Assembly: GCF_030463535.1 (NCBI RefSeq)
Contig: NC_132892.1
Coordinates: 33,534,932-33,598,931, forward strand
Source of the DNA: Salminus brasiliensis
Taxonomy: Eukaryota > Chordata > Actinopteri > Characiformes > Bryconidae
Reading direction: 5' to 3'
DNA: 64,000 nt
Under the pieces are notes generated by a model. It saw only the letters and a program-made list of their open reading frames with translations, was not told where the DNA came from and did not search any database. Below, piece by piece: positions 47,767 through 64,000 of this stretch. The first letter of the stretch is position 1, and each line of letters opens with the position of its first letter. A program made the position numbers and the translations under genes.

Positions 47767-48776
47767 AGCGACCGTGATAGGTCCGCTAATGCTCACCAGA
47801 TGGCATTAGTGAGCTGCTATGAGAGCGACATAGTGCTTCTGTGATTGACGGCTTAACTAATCATCTAGAATATCTTTGCTGTTCTCTTTTCTACAGTATG
47901 CTCCCATTATTATTTTGCAACTAATCCAAAGACAAACTGAATATTATTCAACATAAAATACAACTGAAACTGAAATGACAATAAAAACGCTGAAACCGTA
48001 ACGGAGTGCTTGTTGTTGTTTCATCTTTCTGGGTCTCTGTGTGAAATGGAAAGAGGTTAATCAAAGGAAGAAGGAAGAGCTTGATGTTACACAATCCAGT
48101 TTCAGAGGTTAACCACATTTACCTAATGTGCTGTTTTAGGCTTTCTCTTCTAATAGTAAGTAATTAGATAGATACTAGATCTGCGGGAACTGATCTCAGA
48201 TCAGATATAAACGGAAATGTCAGGCAAGAGTTGCACAAAGCTGCAGTGAGCACAAAGCACATTGGGAAATGTAGTCCTGCATTATATTTACAAGATACCT
48301 AGTCCCTATAAAATTAAATGAAATACTATGTTGTTTGATTATTATTACTGATATTAAAAAGTGTTCATAATCATGACTGATTTTAATCTGTGCTGTAGAG
48401 GAGTGGCTCTAAAGAGTTTTATGATGTATCTACATTTGTGTTGCTGTGTTTACTGGCATGGAAATGCTGAGCCTGAACATTGCTATTGAAGCTTGACTGA
48501 TTTAATTAATTAACATGTTAATGTAGTGCAATCATGGTCAGCTGAACTGAACTCCAATTCGAGCTTGTTTTCCCAAATACAAATGTAAAATAATCATCGT
48601 ACTGAACTCTCTCTCTACCAGTTAAGATGATCTGAACACTAACAAGCTTTTGGAAAACTGGAAGCTGAAATATTAGTTTAGTTTATGTGATGCATTAAAG
48701 CCACACCAAAACATTATATTGCACATTCCTACTGTAGTAAGCCAACAATGCTTTCATGAGAAACATGATGAATATA

Positions 48777-49160
48777 CATTAATCAGCCATAACATTGGCA
48801 CCACTGACAGGCAAAATGAAAAATACTCTACAGTGGATCCTGTCAAAGGGTGGACATATTAGGCCACTAGTGAACAGTCAGTTCTTGAAGGTGTAAATCA
48901 GAGGTGGTGAAGCAGGAAAAATGTCCATGTGTCAGAGCCTGAGACACTTTGACAAGAACCAAACTGTTCTAGACGACTTAGTCAGAACAGCTCCAAAACA
49001 CCAGGCAGGTCTTGTGGGTGTTCTCGATATGCAGTAATGAGAACCTAACAAAATTTGCCCAAGAAGTATAACCGGTGAACCAGCGACAGGGTCATGGGCA
49101 CCTAAGGTTCACTGATGCTCATGGAGGTCACACCTCACAACTTACAGGGCTAAGAGGACC
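48777..49160 (+). mobile_element. Tc1-like transposon remnant
   Basis: It opens with 'cattaatcagccataacatt', the start of a common fish Tc1-like element. Translated pieces include a helix-turn-helix region and VNQRQGHGHLRFTDA, close to the conserved RRQGHGRPR segment of Tc1 transposases. Only the N-terminal third remains, with frameshifts. Confidence 0.7.
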
Positions 49161-49870
49161 TGCTCCTAACATTAGTCTTTGGGCAAGACACCACAGGACG
49201 CCTTCAGAGGACACAAGACACAAGTTCGGATCTGGCTTCCACCTCATTATCTTTCTATGACTCACTGTTTACACTCATTTTTAGATTTAGATTTTTTTGT
49301 TATTTAGAATTGTCTTTAGCTAGATTTAATAGTGTATGGCTAAAGGGAATGGAAAATGTGGTGATGTTTATTTTACCAAGAGGATTCTCTAAGTATTAGA
49401 CAGTGTGAGTATATGTATATATGAGCTTGTTTGTTGTGGTTGGATAGGATGGGACAAGATGGGTGTGGTGGAGGTTAAAATTGGTAGTATAATTTTCTTT
49501 GTCATTTTGTATATTTTATTTATAAAAACTCATCAAATAAAAGGTTTATTACAGATTCCAGAGTACATTACAGAGTAGCATCACATACTGTGACAATGAT
49601 GTGCACAGGAAGTGAACAATTTGGAGGAGTATGAAATATGACTCAAAAAAGGAAGTGATTAAAAGTTAGAGCTTGCCTGAGATCACAAGGGCCATAAATA
49701 TCTTGACATATCACAAGTCAAGAATATGCTGTATAGAGTGAAGTTTATCATCACCACCATGTGACTTTATAAATGCTAAGGATAAGGAAGAAATAAGACT
49801 GCAAATATAGTAAAAAGGAAATGCTAGTGGTTTGAAACACTCCCTACGTCTTGAGCAGCGATGACAGCAG

Positions 49871-49882
49871 AAAGAGGAAGCG
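49871..49882 (+). promoter_or_regulatory. PU.1-type GAGGAAG box upstream of F
   Basis: The word AAAGAGGAAGCG lies about 55 bases before the ATG of receptor F. A matching box is kept at the same place upstream of G. PU.1 binds such boxes in TATA-less myeloid promoters, so the role is inferred. Confidence 0.4.
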
Positions 49883-49933
49883 ACATATCGAGAATGTCTA
49901 ACAGTTTGCATTCAGATACAAATACAGCTCAGC

Positions 49934-50681
49934 ATGTGGATACTTGTATTCCTCTTGTACAGCTTGTTTCCAGGTGAGTTTCCATTTGCTGGGCACTGTA
50001 TGCGATTCTCAATAAGCTTGCTTGTTATCAGATAATATTGGTTGCAGTGCTGATGATGGGTCAGATGGACTTAAATGTGGTTGGACAGATTTTCTCTAAA
50101 AGAGGCTACCATTACCCTCTGTCAAGTTCCTGTGACCACAGAGAGGCTTTGCAGGTCTGTGACTACTGGACTTATTACAGATTAATGTATGTGTACTTTT
50201 CTCTCACAGCTGGAATCTGTGCTGTAACTACTGCAACTGGATACAAAGGACATTCAGTTCAGATTAAATGCTCCTATGCATCTGGCTATGAGACCAACAT
50301 GAAGTATTTCTGCAGAGGTAAATGTTTATGGGGATCTAAAGACATCCCAGTTCAGTCTGGATCTGCTGCTTCAGATCAGAGATTCTCTTTGGAGGATAAC
50401 ACAGTAGCCAGAGTCTTCACCATCACCATCACTGATGTGAGAGGAGAAGAAGGAGGAACATACTGGTGTGGGATAAGGAAATCTTATCTACTTCCTGATG
50501 TTTACACAGAGGTTCTGCTGCTGGTTAAAACAGGTGAGTCAGACCTCTGAGACTTAAATTAGCTGTATTTCTGAACAGAACAAAATGTGAGATGCATGTC
50601 TCTTGTGTTCTTTAATATGTTATGGTAAGAAAATTAATAAACTATATATTGCCTCTATTTCCCCTTTTCAGATCCCACAAA

Positions 50682-50713
<32 letters not shown>

Positions 50714-53700
50714 TCTCCCACTCCACAAATTCTTCATCAGCTCCTTCAGTGCAGACACAATCAACAGACCTGTCTTCTTTTATAACTACAGGTATGTGCC
50801 CTCTATTAATCTGTATATGTACATGTGTATCCATTACATTACCCATTACATTACCCATTAGACCATCTATAAATCCCTTGTAATTCTTAGTCAGTTGAAC
50901 GTCTAGAGCTGGGGTTCCTCTAGGTCCTAGAGAACCCTGCTCTAACACACCATCTTCAACTCAGGAAGGTCTTAATCAACTGACTATACTGATTAATCAA
51001 CTGATAATCAACAGTGGTTGGTGTGGCACAACAGATAACACCACTACCGGCCATTGAGCTACCACACCACGTGGGAGACTGGGGTTCGAGACTGGGGGTC
51101 AGTAATATGAGTAACCTTGTAAGTCGCTCTGGATAAGAGCGTCAGCTAAATGTACTATGCACGCTGGCCAGGTGGTACTCCTGCCTTCACCTGATGATTC
51201 CAGAGATGGGCAGCTACCTAAAAACAAAACAAAACAAAAAAAACAACCCAGGGACCTTTTTCAAGAGCTCAGCTGTGAATGCCGATCTGGGGACAGAACT
51301 AGGTAACCCCTGCTCTAACTTCCAGACCATAAATAAGTCCTCCAATCACTTCATGATTAGCTGTAACAAGCATATTGGGAACAGAAACACTAAAATGTGC
51401 AGAGGGTTATTGTTTGGGACCCAGATTTGGGAACTACTGCTATATAGTAGAGCATTACTGATAGCAGTCCCCATTGAAAGATAACATTTTCCAGATTACA
51501 GGTCCAGGGATGCACTGATATTGGAATTGTGGGTCGATACTGATATTCTTATATGCCAATATACATTTTTCATTTACATATCCATTCTGATGCCAATACA
51601 AGTGACAATAAACACAAATTAATGAAAAGTCATACAACCTTAGACCCCACACAACTAATCAACTTCAGATCACCTCCTGAAGTAATCTTAGTATGTTTTT
51701 TTTTTTTTTTTTTGTGAACTGATTTACTGGGGCATTGTAAATAGGGAAGAGTAGAGGTTTACAAATGCAGTATAATAAAAATTGCTATGTTGTAGTGGCT
51801 ATGGGATTCCTTGTGTTTTTGCACTACAATTATTATGGTATTTCAGGTGGTTTCTAAGATGTGCCAGGTGGTTGCTAAGGTATTGTTAAGGTGCACCAGG
51901 GAGTTCTAAAGTTTTTAAGGTTTTATTCACACAAATGGGTTGTTATAGTGTTGCTAAAGTGTTTATTGGTGACCGCAATAAAATTTCAGAAGGTTGCTAA
52001 TGTGTTCCAGTTGGTTGGTATGCAGTTGATATGGTTTTTCAGTAATTGCTATACTGTCTCAAGTGGATAGTTCAGTGTTTTTGAATCATCATGACACAAG
52101 AAAGGTGCACAAACGTTTGCACTTAAATCCTTTACATGGGAGAAAATCAAACACAAGCTGTACATCCTGAAAACCAACGGGACGAGATAGCCAAAAAAAG
52201 TATGACATGAAAAATAATAAGAAAAATAGAAATAGGATAACAGGGTTGTTGTGCATTGCATTATATTCAAAGTGAAAAAAATATTCAAAGTGAATAATAT
52301 GCAAATATTTTAGTGCAGGAGTCAAGCATCACATAAACCTTCTCCTCAGTTCAATAATTAATTACGTCACACATTAGCTTCAGATCTGAACACTTGACAC
52401 TTGACAATACCAATGATTTATTAATTAGTTCATTAGTAATTTATTTTGGTATTTGTTCATCTCTAACTGTAAGCTCTACACTGTATAAATTCTATATGTG
52501 GGAACCATCAAAAAAAGGCTGGATAATGGGACCTCAGACTGTAGTCTGACTCTGTTTCTATCTAATAGGGTGTCGTGAAGTGCACTCAACCACTTCCTCA
52601 TCAGCTCTCACTCACAGGCCCTCAGTGACTCCTGGGACCCTACTTTCTACAAAAAGTAGGTACTCTGTTGGCCCGTCCTTTTCCCAGTTTTATGTTACAG
52701 AGTAAAATACAGCAACCAGCCAATCTAAGCTGTGCCCACTTTCATTGCGTACTGTCTCACAGGGTGATATCATATATGTGAGACCTATATAACTCTAGCA
52801 TGAGTTACATTTGGGTTATGTATTTGAAGTGAGGTGACATTTGAATTATGTTACACAGGTAGTAGATTGTAGTGATATGTGTCTTGCCCTAGTCTACCAT
52901 GGAGAAGGTGGTGTTATACACAATGCTACACCAACCAATTATGATATCTGTGGCTTATGTAGCCATGAAGTATTTGGACATTCTCTAGTTCTTCATCATT
53001 GGTCAGTTTCTGATCAATTTCTGTCTGCTCTCAGTTGGATATTTTTGAGTGGCTGGCCTACTATCATTGACAATCACATTAGCACTAATGGGCTACAGTA
53101 AGCAATTGTAAGTCTATATAATGACTATATAAGGTAGGTGCAGCTAATAAAGTGGATAATAAATATATTTCACAGTGTCAACAAATCCCCAAAAAGTTGG
53201 GACAAGTAGCAATAAGTGGCTGGAAAAAGGAAATTGAGCATATAACGAACAGCTGGAAGACCAATTAAAACTAATTAGGTAAATTGACAACATGATTGGG
53301 TATAAAAAGAGCTTCTCAGAGTGTCAGTGTCTCTCTGAAGCCAATATGGTAAGAGGATCACCAATTCCACCATTGTTGCGCAGAAAAATAGTGCAGCAAT
53401 ACCAGAATGGTGTTACCCAGCGTAAAATAGCAAAGACTTTTAAGTTATTATCATCAACCGTGCTTAACATCATCAAAAGATTCAGAGAATCTGGAACAAT
53501 CGCTGTGCATAAGGGTCAAGGCCGTAAATCTCTACTGGATGCTCGTGATCTCCGGGCCCTTAAACGTCACTGCACCTCAAACAGGAATGCCACTGTCCAG
53601 GAAATAACAGAATGGGCTCAGGAATACTTCCAGAAATCATTGTCAGTGAACACAATCCACCGTGCCGTCCGCCGGTGCCAGCTGAAACTCTACAGTGCAA

Positions 53701-55646
53701 AGAGGGAGTGTGGCAAAATGGAAGACTGTTCTGTGGTCAGATGAGTCACGATTTGAAGTTCTTTATGGAACACTGGGATGCCATGTCATCCGGACCAGAG
53801 AGGACAAGGAGAACCCAAGTTGTTATCAACACTCCGTTCAGAAGCCTGCATCACTGATGGTACGGGGTTGCATTAGTGCTTGAGGCATGGGCAGCTTGCA
53901 TGTCTGGAAAGGCACCATTAATGCAGAGAACTATGTTCAGGTTCTAGAACAACATATGCTCCCATCTAGACATCATCTCTTTCAGGGAAGACCCTGCATT
54001 TTTCAACAAGATAATGCCAGACCACATTCTGCAGCGATCACAACATCATGGCTATGTAGGAGAAGGATCCGGGTACTGAAATGGCCAGCCTGCAGTCCAG
54101 ATCTTTCACCTATAGAGAACATTTGGCGCATCATAAAGAGGAAGGTGCGACAAAGAAGGCCCAAGACGATTGAACAGTTAGAGGCCTGTATTAGACCTGA
54201 ATGGGAGATCAGTCCTATGTCTAAACTTGAGAAACTGGTCTCCTCTGTCCCCAGACGTCTGTTGAGTGCTGTAATAAGAAGGGGGGATGCCACACAGTGG
54301 TAAAAATGGCCTTGTCCCAACTTTTTTGGGATTTGTTGATGCCATGAAATTTTGTAACAACATATTTATCCTTTAAAATGTTACATTTACTCAGATTAAA
54401 CTTTTGATCTGTCATCTATGTTCTATTACGAATAAAATATTGACATTTGCCATCTCCACATCATTGCATTCATTTTTGTATTCAAAATTTGTTTAGTGTC
54501 CCAACTTTTTTGGAATCCGGTTTGTAAATTATTTGCTAGAAGGTTGAAAATCATGACCACTTAGGTTGTGTATATATATAAGGTGTGTCTATAAGTCTGG
54601 TGTGTCTATAAGTCTGTTATTACAAGTAATAGAACCTTTCTGGCTCCCAGGTCATGCTCGCTGCCATTAACAGCCAGAGCCAGAGAGAGCACAATTGGCC
54701 TTGCTCTCTCCATGTGGGTAGTGTGATGCTGGCTTACATGGGTGTCTGATGCATCAGAGCTGGGTACCTGGAATCTTTTTGGCTAAGGGTACTTATTCAA
54801 CCATGTATTTCATAAGTTCTCTTATACCTAAACGGCACTGAAAAACCGTTAAACTGGTGGACATTATTGCTTCTCGCCTGCATGGTCATGATTCAGGTCC
54901 TCCTTCTGTAAGTTAAGAATTCAAACAAAACCAGTACTTCAATCTCTTGCATCTCTGTTTCCCTAGTCTCTCCCGTTTACATCACTGGAGGATTGGTCAT
55001 CATGGCGATCGCTCTTCTGGTGGCTATGCTAGTACTGTACAAGCACAAGAAGAAAGACAAGCCATCAAAGGGTAGCATAAACAAACACACACATAACAGA
55101 GTATTTTGCTATCTGACTATAATACAGTTTATCTGGATGTTTTGCAGCCACAGTTGAGATGACTCCTTTAAATACAATGCCGGCCAACCGAAGAGTGGTA
55201 GGTGCCCTCAGATTATTATGACTTTATCTCCCTCCAGTGGACAGAACTGAGGAGTATATGCTGTAATGCATCTTTTCTCTTGCAGAACACGCCCCCTGAA
55301 ATCCCATCCACAGTAAGCAGATATTCTTTAGAAATGGATACATTATGGATAGTACAGTTTTATACAAAAGTCTAAATAATGAAAACTTTAAAACCTTATA
55401 AGACTTATTCTTATTCTCATATCCTATTAACTTTCTCTAAAAAAGTTTTCCCCTACACTTAGACTAATGTAAGTTCTTCTTCAGGATGACTGCATATACC
55501 AAGAGATTGATGAGCAAGAGCAGGGGCCTGCTATGGAGTTCACTATCAACACAATCTATTCTACAGTAGAGGGACCCACTGATGTACCGGTCTGCTCCAC
55601 TATTGATGAACCCACTACTATATACTGCACTACCACACTGCCTTAG
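49934..55646 (+). CDS. CMRF35/pIgR-like receptor F
   Basis: Exons: signal 49934-49973 (MWILVFLLYSLFPG), V-set 50210-50533, stalk 50672-50791 and 52569-52655, membrane 54967-55071, tail 55148-55197, 55286-55312 and 55485-55646, giving 304 residues. The V domain has VTTATGYKGHSVQIKCSY, KYFCRGKC with the second disulfide, and YWCGIRK. The first stalk exon encodes ten Thr in a row from a (ACT)10 microsatellite. The membrane segment VYITGGLVIMAIALLVAMLV is uncharged, followed by KHKKKDK. The tail has CIYQEI, one ITSM-type TIYSTV and TIYCTT. At the place where G has VYSTV, F has VCSTI, so that tyrosine is lost. A Tc1 element is inserted in the intron before the membrane exon. It is the duplicate partner of G. 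Confidence 0.9.
50683..50712 (+). repeat. (ACT)10 microsatellite coding ten threonines
   Basis: Ten perfect ACT codons lie inside the first stalk exon of receptor F. G has no such run. Length change here would alter the stalk without breaking the frame. Confidence 0.95.
51005..51160 (+). mobile_element. tRNA-derived SINE
   Basis: The stretch has a B-box-like 'ggggttcgagactggg' and the widespread tail 'gtaagtcgctctggataaga' followed by 'gcgtcagctaaatgtac'. The A-box end is degraded ('ggtgtggcacaacagataac'). Confidence 0.7.
53173..54530 (+). mobile_element. Tc1/mariner element with broken transposase gene
   Basis: The element begins near 'acaaatccccaaaaagttgg' and ends with inverted words 'cccaacttttttgggatttg' (54316) and 'cccaacttttttggaatccg' (54499). 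The transposase reads from 53346 (MVRGSPIPPLLRRK...) with two N-terminal helix-turn-helix regions. Catalytic blocks follow: WSDESRF, QQDNARPH and SPDLSPIENIW. The second Asp and the Glu are 34 residues apart, the DD34E spacing of Tc1. A frameshift near 53740 and a stop at 53882-53884 break the frame, so the copy is inactive. It lies in sense orientation in an intron of receptor F. Confidence 0.9.
54650..54785 (+). repeat. Dispersed fish repeat, second copy (see 5424)
   Basis: 'agagagagcacaattggcct' is followed by 'tgctctctccatgtgggtag' and 'gatgcatcagagctgggtac', in the same order as the copy at 5424-5665. Confidence 0.5.
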
Positions 55647-55804
55647 CAAAGCCCAAAGAACTCATCCACTCCACTGCCTCAACACATCTCATCAGCTTCC
55701 CTGCTTATTTCAAATCCCTTCACAAGCCAGATAAAGCATAAGAATCAAGAACAAGTTATCTATTTATTGGCCATCCTCAAACAAAACTCCAGTTCCTTTT
55801 CCTA

Positions 55805-56232
55805 CGCTATATGGATAAAAGTATTAGAACACCTTCACATTTCCTTCACATCTTCTGAAATCAAGGCTATTAAAAAGAATTTATTCTGCTTTTGTTGGAG
55901 TAACTCTCTCCACTGTCCAGGGAAGTTGGTATGCTGGTTGATCACCAACCTACCTTATTCCCATAAGTACTGGATGTTCTGAGTTCCACTACTCCACACC
56001 ACAATGGTGGGGTCTTTATACCCCTCTAGTCCACGCCTGGCATTAGGCAGCATGGTGCCAATAGCTTTATGTTTATCTGCTCCAAAGAGTCCTATTCTAT
56101 TGGCAGTTTTTCTGTACAAGGACTAGTCAGTCGTTTGTGCATTTGCATTTCTTTCAGCAATGGGTGCAACTTAAATTAGCTGAATGCATTCATTAGAAGG
56201 GGTGTCCCAAAACATTTGGGCATATAGTGTAG
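55805..56232 (-). mobile_element. CACTATAT-family element, nearly full length (reverse)
   Basis: It starts 'cgctatatggataaaagtat' and ends 'tgtcccaaaacatttgggca' then 'tatagtgta'. Both terminal inverted words (TACACTATATG-type) are present about 430 bases apart. Confidence 0.8.
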
Positions 56233-56819
56233 GAGCAAGCCAGTTCTGTTATGGTTAAAAGTGCATCACCTTGTTTGCTTCAGGGGGTTAAAGACCCCTT
56301 TTTGTTTACATGTTTGTTCTTGCAACAGCAACCCAAAGCATAACACCACTTACTGAAACAATGACAGGCATAGGAAGTGGTCTTGTGTGACTGGTTAATA
56401 GGAAGTGGTTGACAGCTAGATGCTGGCAACATGACGACAGGAAATACCTTGACCTTTGAAGAAAGATGAAGCTTTATAGAGTAAAATGTATTATTCAGTG
56501 TCATATTGATCAGCATGTGGCTTTCTACACACTGTTCTATTATATGCAATGGGTTGTCATCTGTATTTTAACATGTTTCAAAAATGTTTAATAAAAAATA
56601 AAAAAATTCTCATAGATGAAAAAGGTGGAGCTGTCATCATAAGGATGGAGGATCATATGCCTGTATTGGGCTGCCCATAAGAGACAAAATAGAAAAAAAG
56701 AGACGGGCAGCTCTTATCGGAGCTGAGCATGTGTTTTTCAGCTACTGGGTGGCAGATGTCACTGCCTAGCCTTGCACCAAATCTTAAAATGAACGTATAC
56801 ATGCCAGTGATACAAATAT

Positions 56820-57853
56820 AGAGAGATAATAGAGATATAAGAGTCACTCCCCAGAGTGACTCAATGATATTGAGGTCAGGAGACTGAGATGGCCACTCCA
56901 GAACCATCACTTTGTTCTGCTGTAGCCAATGACCGGTCGACTTGGTGTTTTGGATCATTGTCATGTTGGAACGTACAAGTACGTCCCATGCTCAGCTTCT
57001 GGGCTCAGGAGTGCAAATTTGCCTCCAGTATTTGCTGATAACGTGCTGCATTCATCTTTCCTTCAACTTTGACCAAGTTCCCTGTGCCTTTGTAGCTCAC
57101 AAATCCCCAAAACATCAGCAAACCACCTCCGTGCTTTACAGTAGGAATGGTGTTCCTTTCATTATAGGCCTTGTTGACACCTGTATTTCAGCTGATGTTA
57201 TTTGTGGGTTTTTCTTTGTGTCCCGGACAATTTTCCTGGCAGTTGTGAACGATATTTTTGTTGGTCTACCTGACCGTGGTTTGGTTTTTACAGAGCCCCT
57301 GATTTTCCATTTGTTAATCACAGTTTGAACACTCCTGACTGGCATTATCAATTCCTTGGATATCTTTTTGTATCCCTTTCCTGTTTGATACAGCTCAACT
57401 ACCTTTTCCCGTGGATCCGTTGACAATTAATTTGCTTTCCCCATGACTCACAATCCAGAACCGTCAGTGGCTGGATGAAAGATGCAAGAGTCTGTCTGGA
57501 TCCCAGAAACTTACTCAGCTTTTATGCACACACACTGATTACAAGCAAACAGGTCACAGGTGAGGATACCTGTTACCTTTAGTAGCCATTCCAACCCATT
57601 TGTGTTAACTTCTGTGCATGTTATCACCCCAAAATCACCAGGGTATGTGAACTTTTGATCAGGGTCATTTGGATGTTTTTGGTTGTCATTATGATTTAAA
57701 AAGAGAAAACACAGTCATTTGACAATAAATGGCTTCACCCAACCACTAACCATGAGTGAAAAAAAGGTTTTTCTGTTATCATTCATATTTTCTGAAAAAA
57801 GGCCAAGAAAGCATAATTCTGCCAGGGTATGTAAACCTTTGAGCACAATTGTA
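56820..57853 (-). mobile_element. Tc1-like element, transposase degraded
   Basis: On the minus strand the N-terminal part (57426 to 57136) reads STDPREKVVELYQTGKGYKK and RGSVKTKPRSGRPTKIS, a Tc1 helix-turn-helix region with the GRPR-like motif. A central part with HGGGLLMFWG and a C-terminal part with [18 protein letters not shown] follow, but frameshifts, stops and a large deletion separate them. The right end shows the terminal words 'gccagggtatgtaaaccttt' and 'gagcacaattgta'. Confidence 0.8.
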
Positions 57854-57918
57854 TGTAAGGAAATGCTAGTGGTTTGAACCAACCACTCTCTGCATCTTCA
57901 GCAGTCAGACGAACAGAT

Positions 57919-57928
57919 AGAGGAAGTG
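57919..57928 (+). promoter_or_regulatory. PU.1-type AGAGGAAGTG box upstream of G
   Basis: It lies about 30 bases before the ATG of receptor G and corresponds to the box upstream of F. It is a better match to the PU.1 consensus than F's copy. Function is inferred. Confidence 0.42.
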
Positions 57929-57958
57929 ATTAATATGGAGCACGAAACACTGTTCAGC

Positions 57959-63696
<5,738 letters not shown>

Positions 63697-64000
63697 CCAA
63701 TTCCAAACAAATCACCATGGATGCACTGATTATCCATCAGTAGAGCTAAAGGCACCAACCAGCCTTAACCAGTGGTTAATCCGGGTAGGAGCCTAAGCAG
63801 AATCACCATCAGAGCAAGTCAGATAATTGTGGTTCTACTCTTGGAAAAAAGGGGGTAGTACAACTAGAGCTATTTGATTGTGTAAATGCATGCTATTCTA
63901 ATTTTCTTACACCTAAATTAACGTGTTTATTATGGAAGACATAGCAGATCATTCAAAAAGGAAAATAAATTCCATTGGGTTGTGTTATTTTTCTCATCTT
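63697..64000. other. 3' flank of receptor G
   Basis: No exon or repeat is seen. An 'aataaa' at 63963-63968 could serve as polyadenylation signal for G, about 270 bases after its stop. Confidence 0.45.

Larger units (their letters stand above)
47767..49933. other. Intergenic stretch between receptors E and F
   Basis: Only a Tc1-like remnant (48777-49160) is recognised. The last 120 bases before F share 'aaggaaatgctagtggtttg' with the upstream region of G, so the F/G duplication includes the proximal promoter. Confidence 0.55.
55647..57958. other. Intergenic stretch between receptors F and G
   Basis: It contains a CACTATAT-family element and a Tc1-like remnant and nothing else that I can recognise. 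The last ~110 bases duplicate the upstream region of F. Confidence 0.55.

Overview
The window is vertebrate nuclear DNA, almost certainly from a ray-finned fish. Genes are split into short exons with GT-AG introns. The DNA is AT-rich and carries Tc1/mariner transposons, tRNA-derived SINEs and small inverted-repeat elements of kinds common in teleosts, and every recognisable gene is a fish-type leukocyte receptor of the immunoglobulin superfamily. I cannot name the species. An otophysan fish (characin, catfish or carp relative) is a guess from the repeat flavour.

Layout. From 1 to about 14.8 kb the genes are on the minus strand: the 5' part of a Siglec/CD22-like gene running off the left edge (V-set exon 776-1120, C2 exon 442-693), then a complete CD22-like receptor (13880 down to 6403) with five C2-type Ig domains, a membrane segment and a tyrosine-rich tail, but no V-set exon that I can find. 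From 18.3 kb to the right edge all genes are on the plus strand and form a tandem array of CMRF35/CD300/pIgR-like receptors. Each has a signal-peptide exon, one V-set exon, small stalk exons, a membrane exon and tail exons. I call them A (18363-23846), B (27479-30377), C (32220-36770), D (38440-41970), E (43546-47766), F (49934-55646) and G (57959-63696). D/E and F/G are clear recent duplicate pairs. A decayed copy of B's 5' part lies at about 24.6-25.2 kb.

State of the genes. B, C, E and F have exon sets whose lengths add up to open frames (338, 387, 324 and 304 codons), and the CD22-like gene gives 621 codons. A has an in-frame TAG in its V exon. D has a 1-base deletion and an extra T, so it should yield at most a soluble product. 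G has lost one splice donor, but skipping that small exon keeps the frame (285 codons).

How they may work together. The tails carry ITIM-like and ITSM-like motifs, and no membrane segment has a charged residue, so most members look like self-contained inhibitory receptors of leukocytes. The CD22-like gene is of the B-cell/myeloid inhibitory type, although its tail also contains a near-ITAM. Introns and intergenic DNA are full of mobile elements: three Tc1-like copies with transposase remains, two older Tc1 remnants, an hAT-like element, about ten copies of one small inverted-repeat family, SINEs, and microsatellites.
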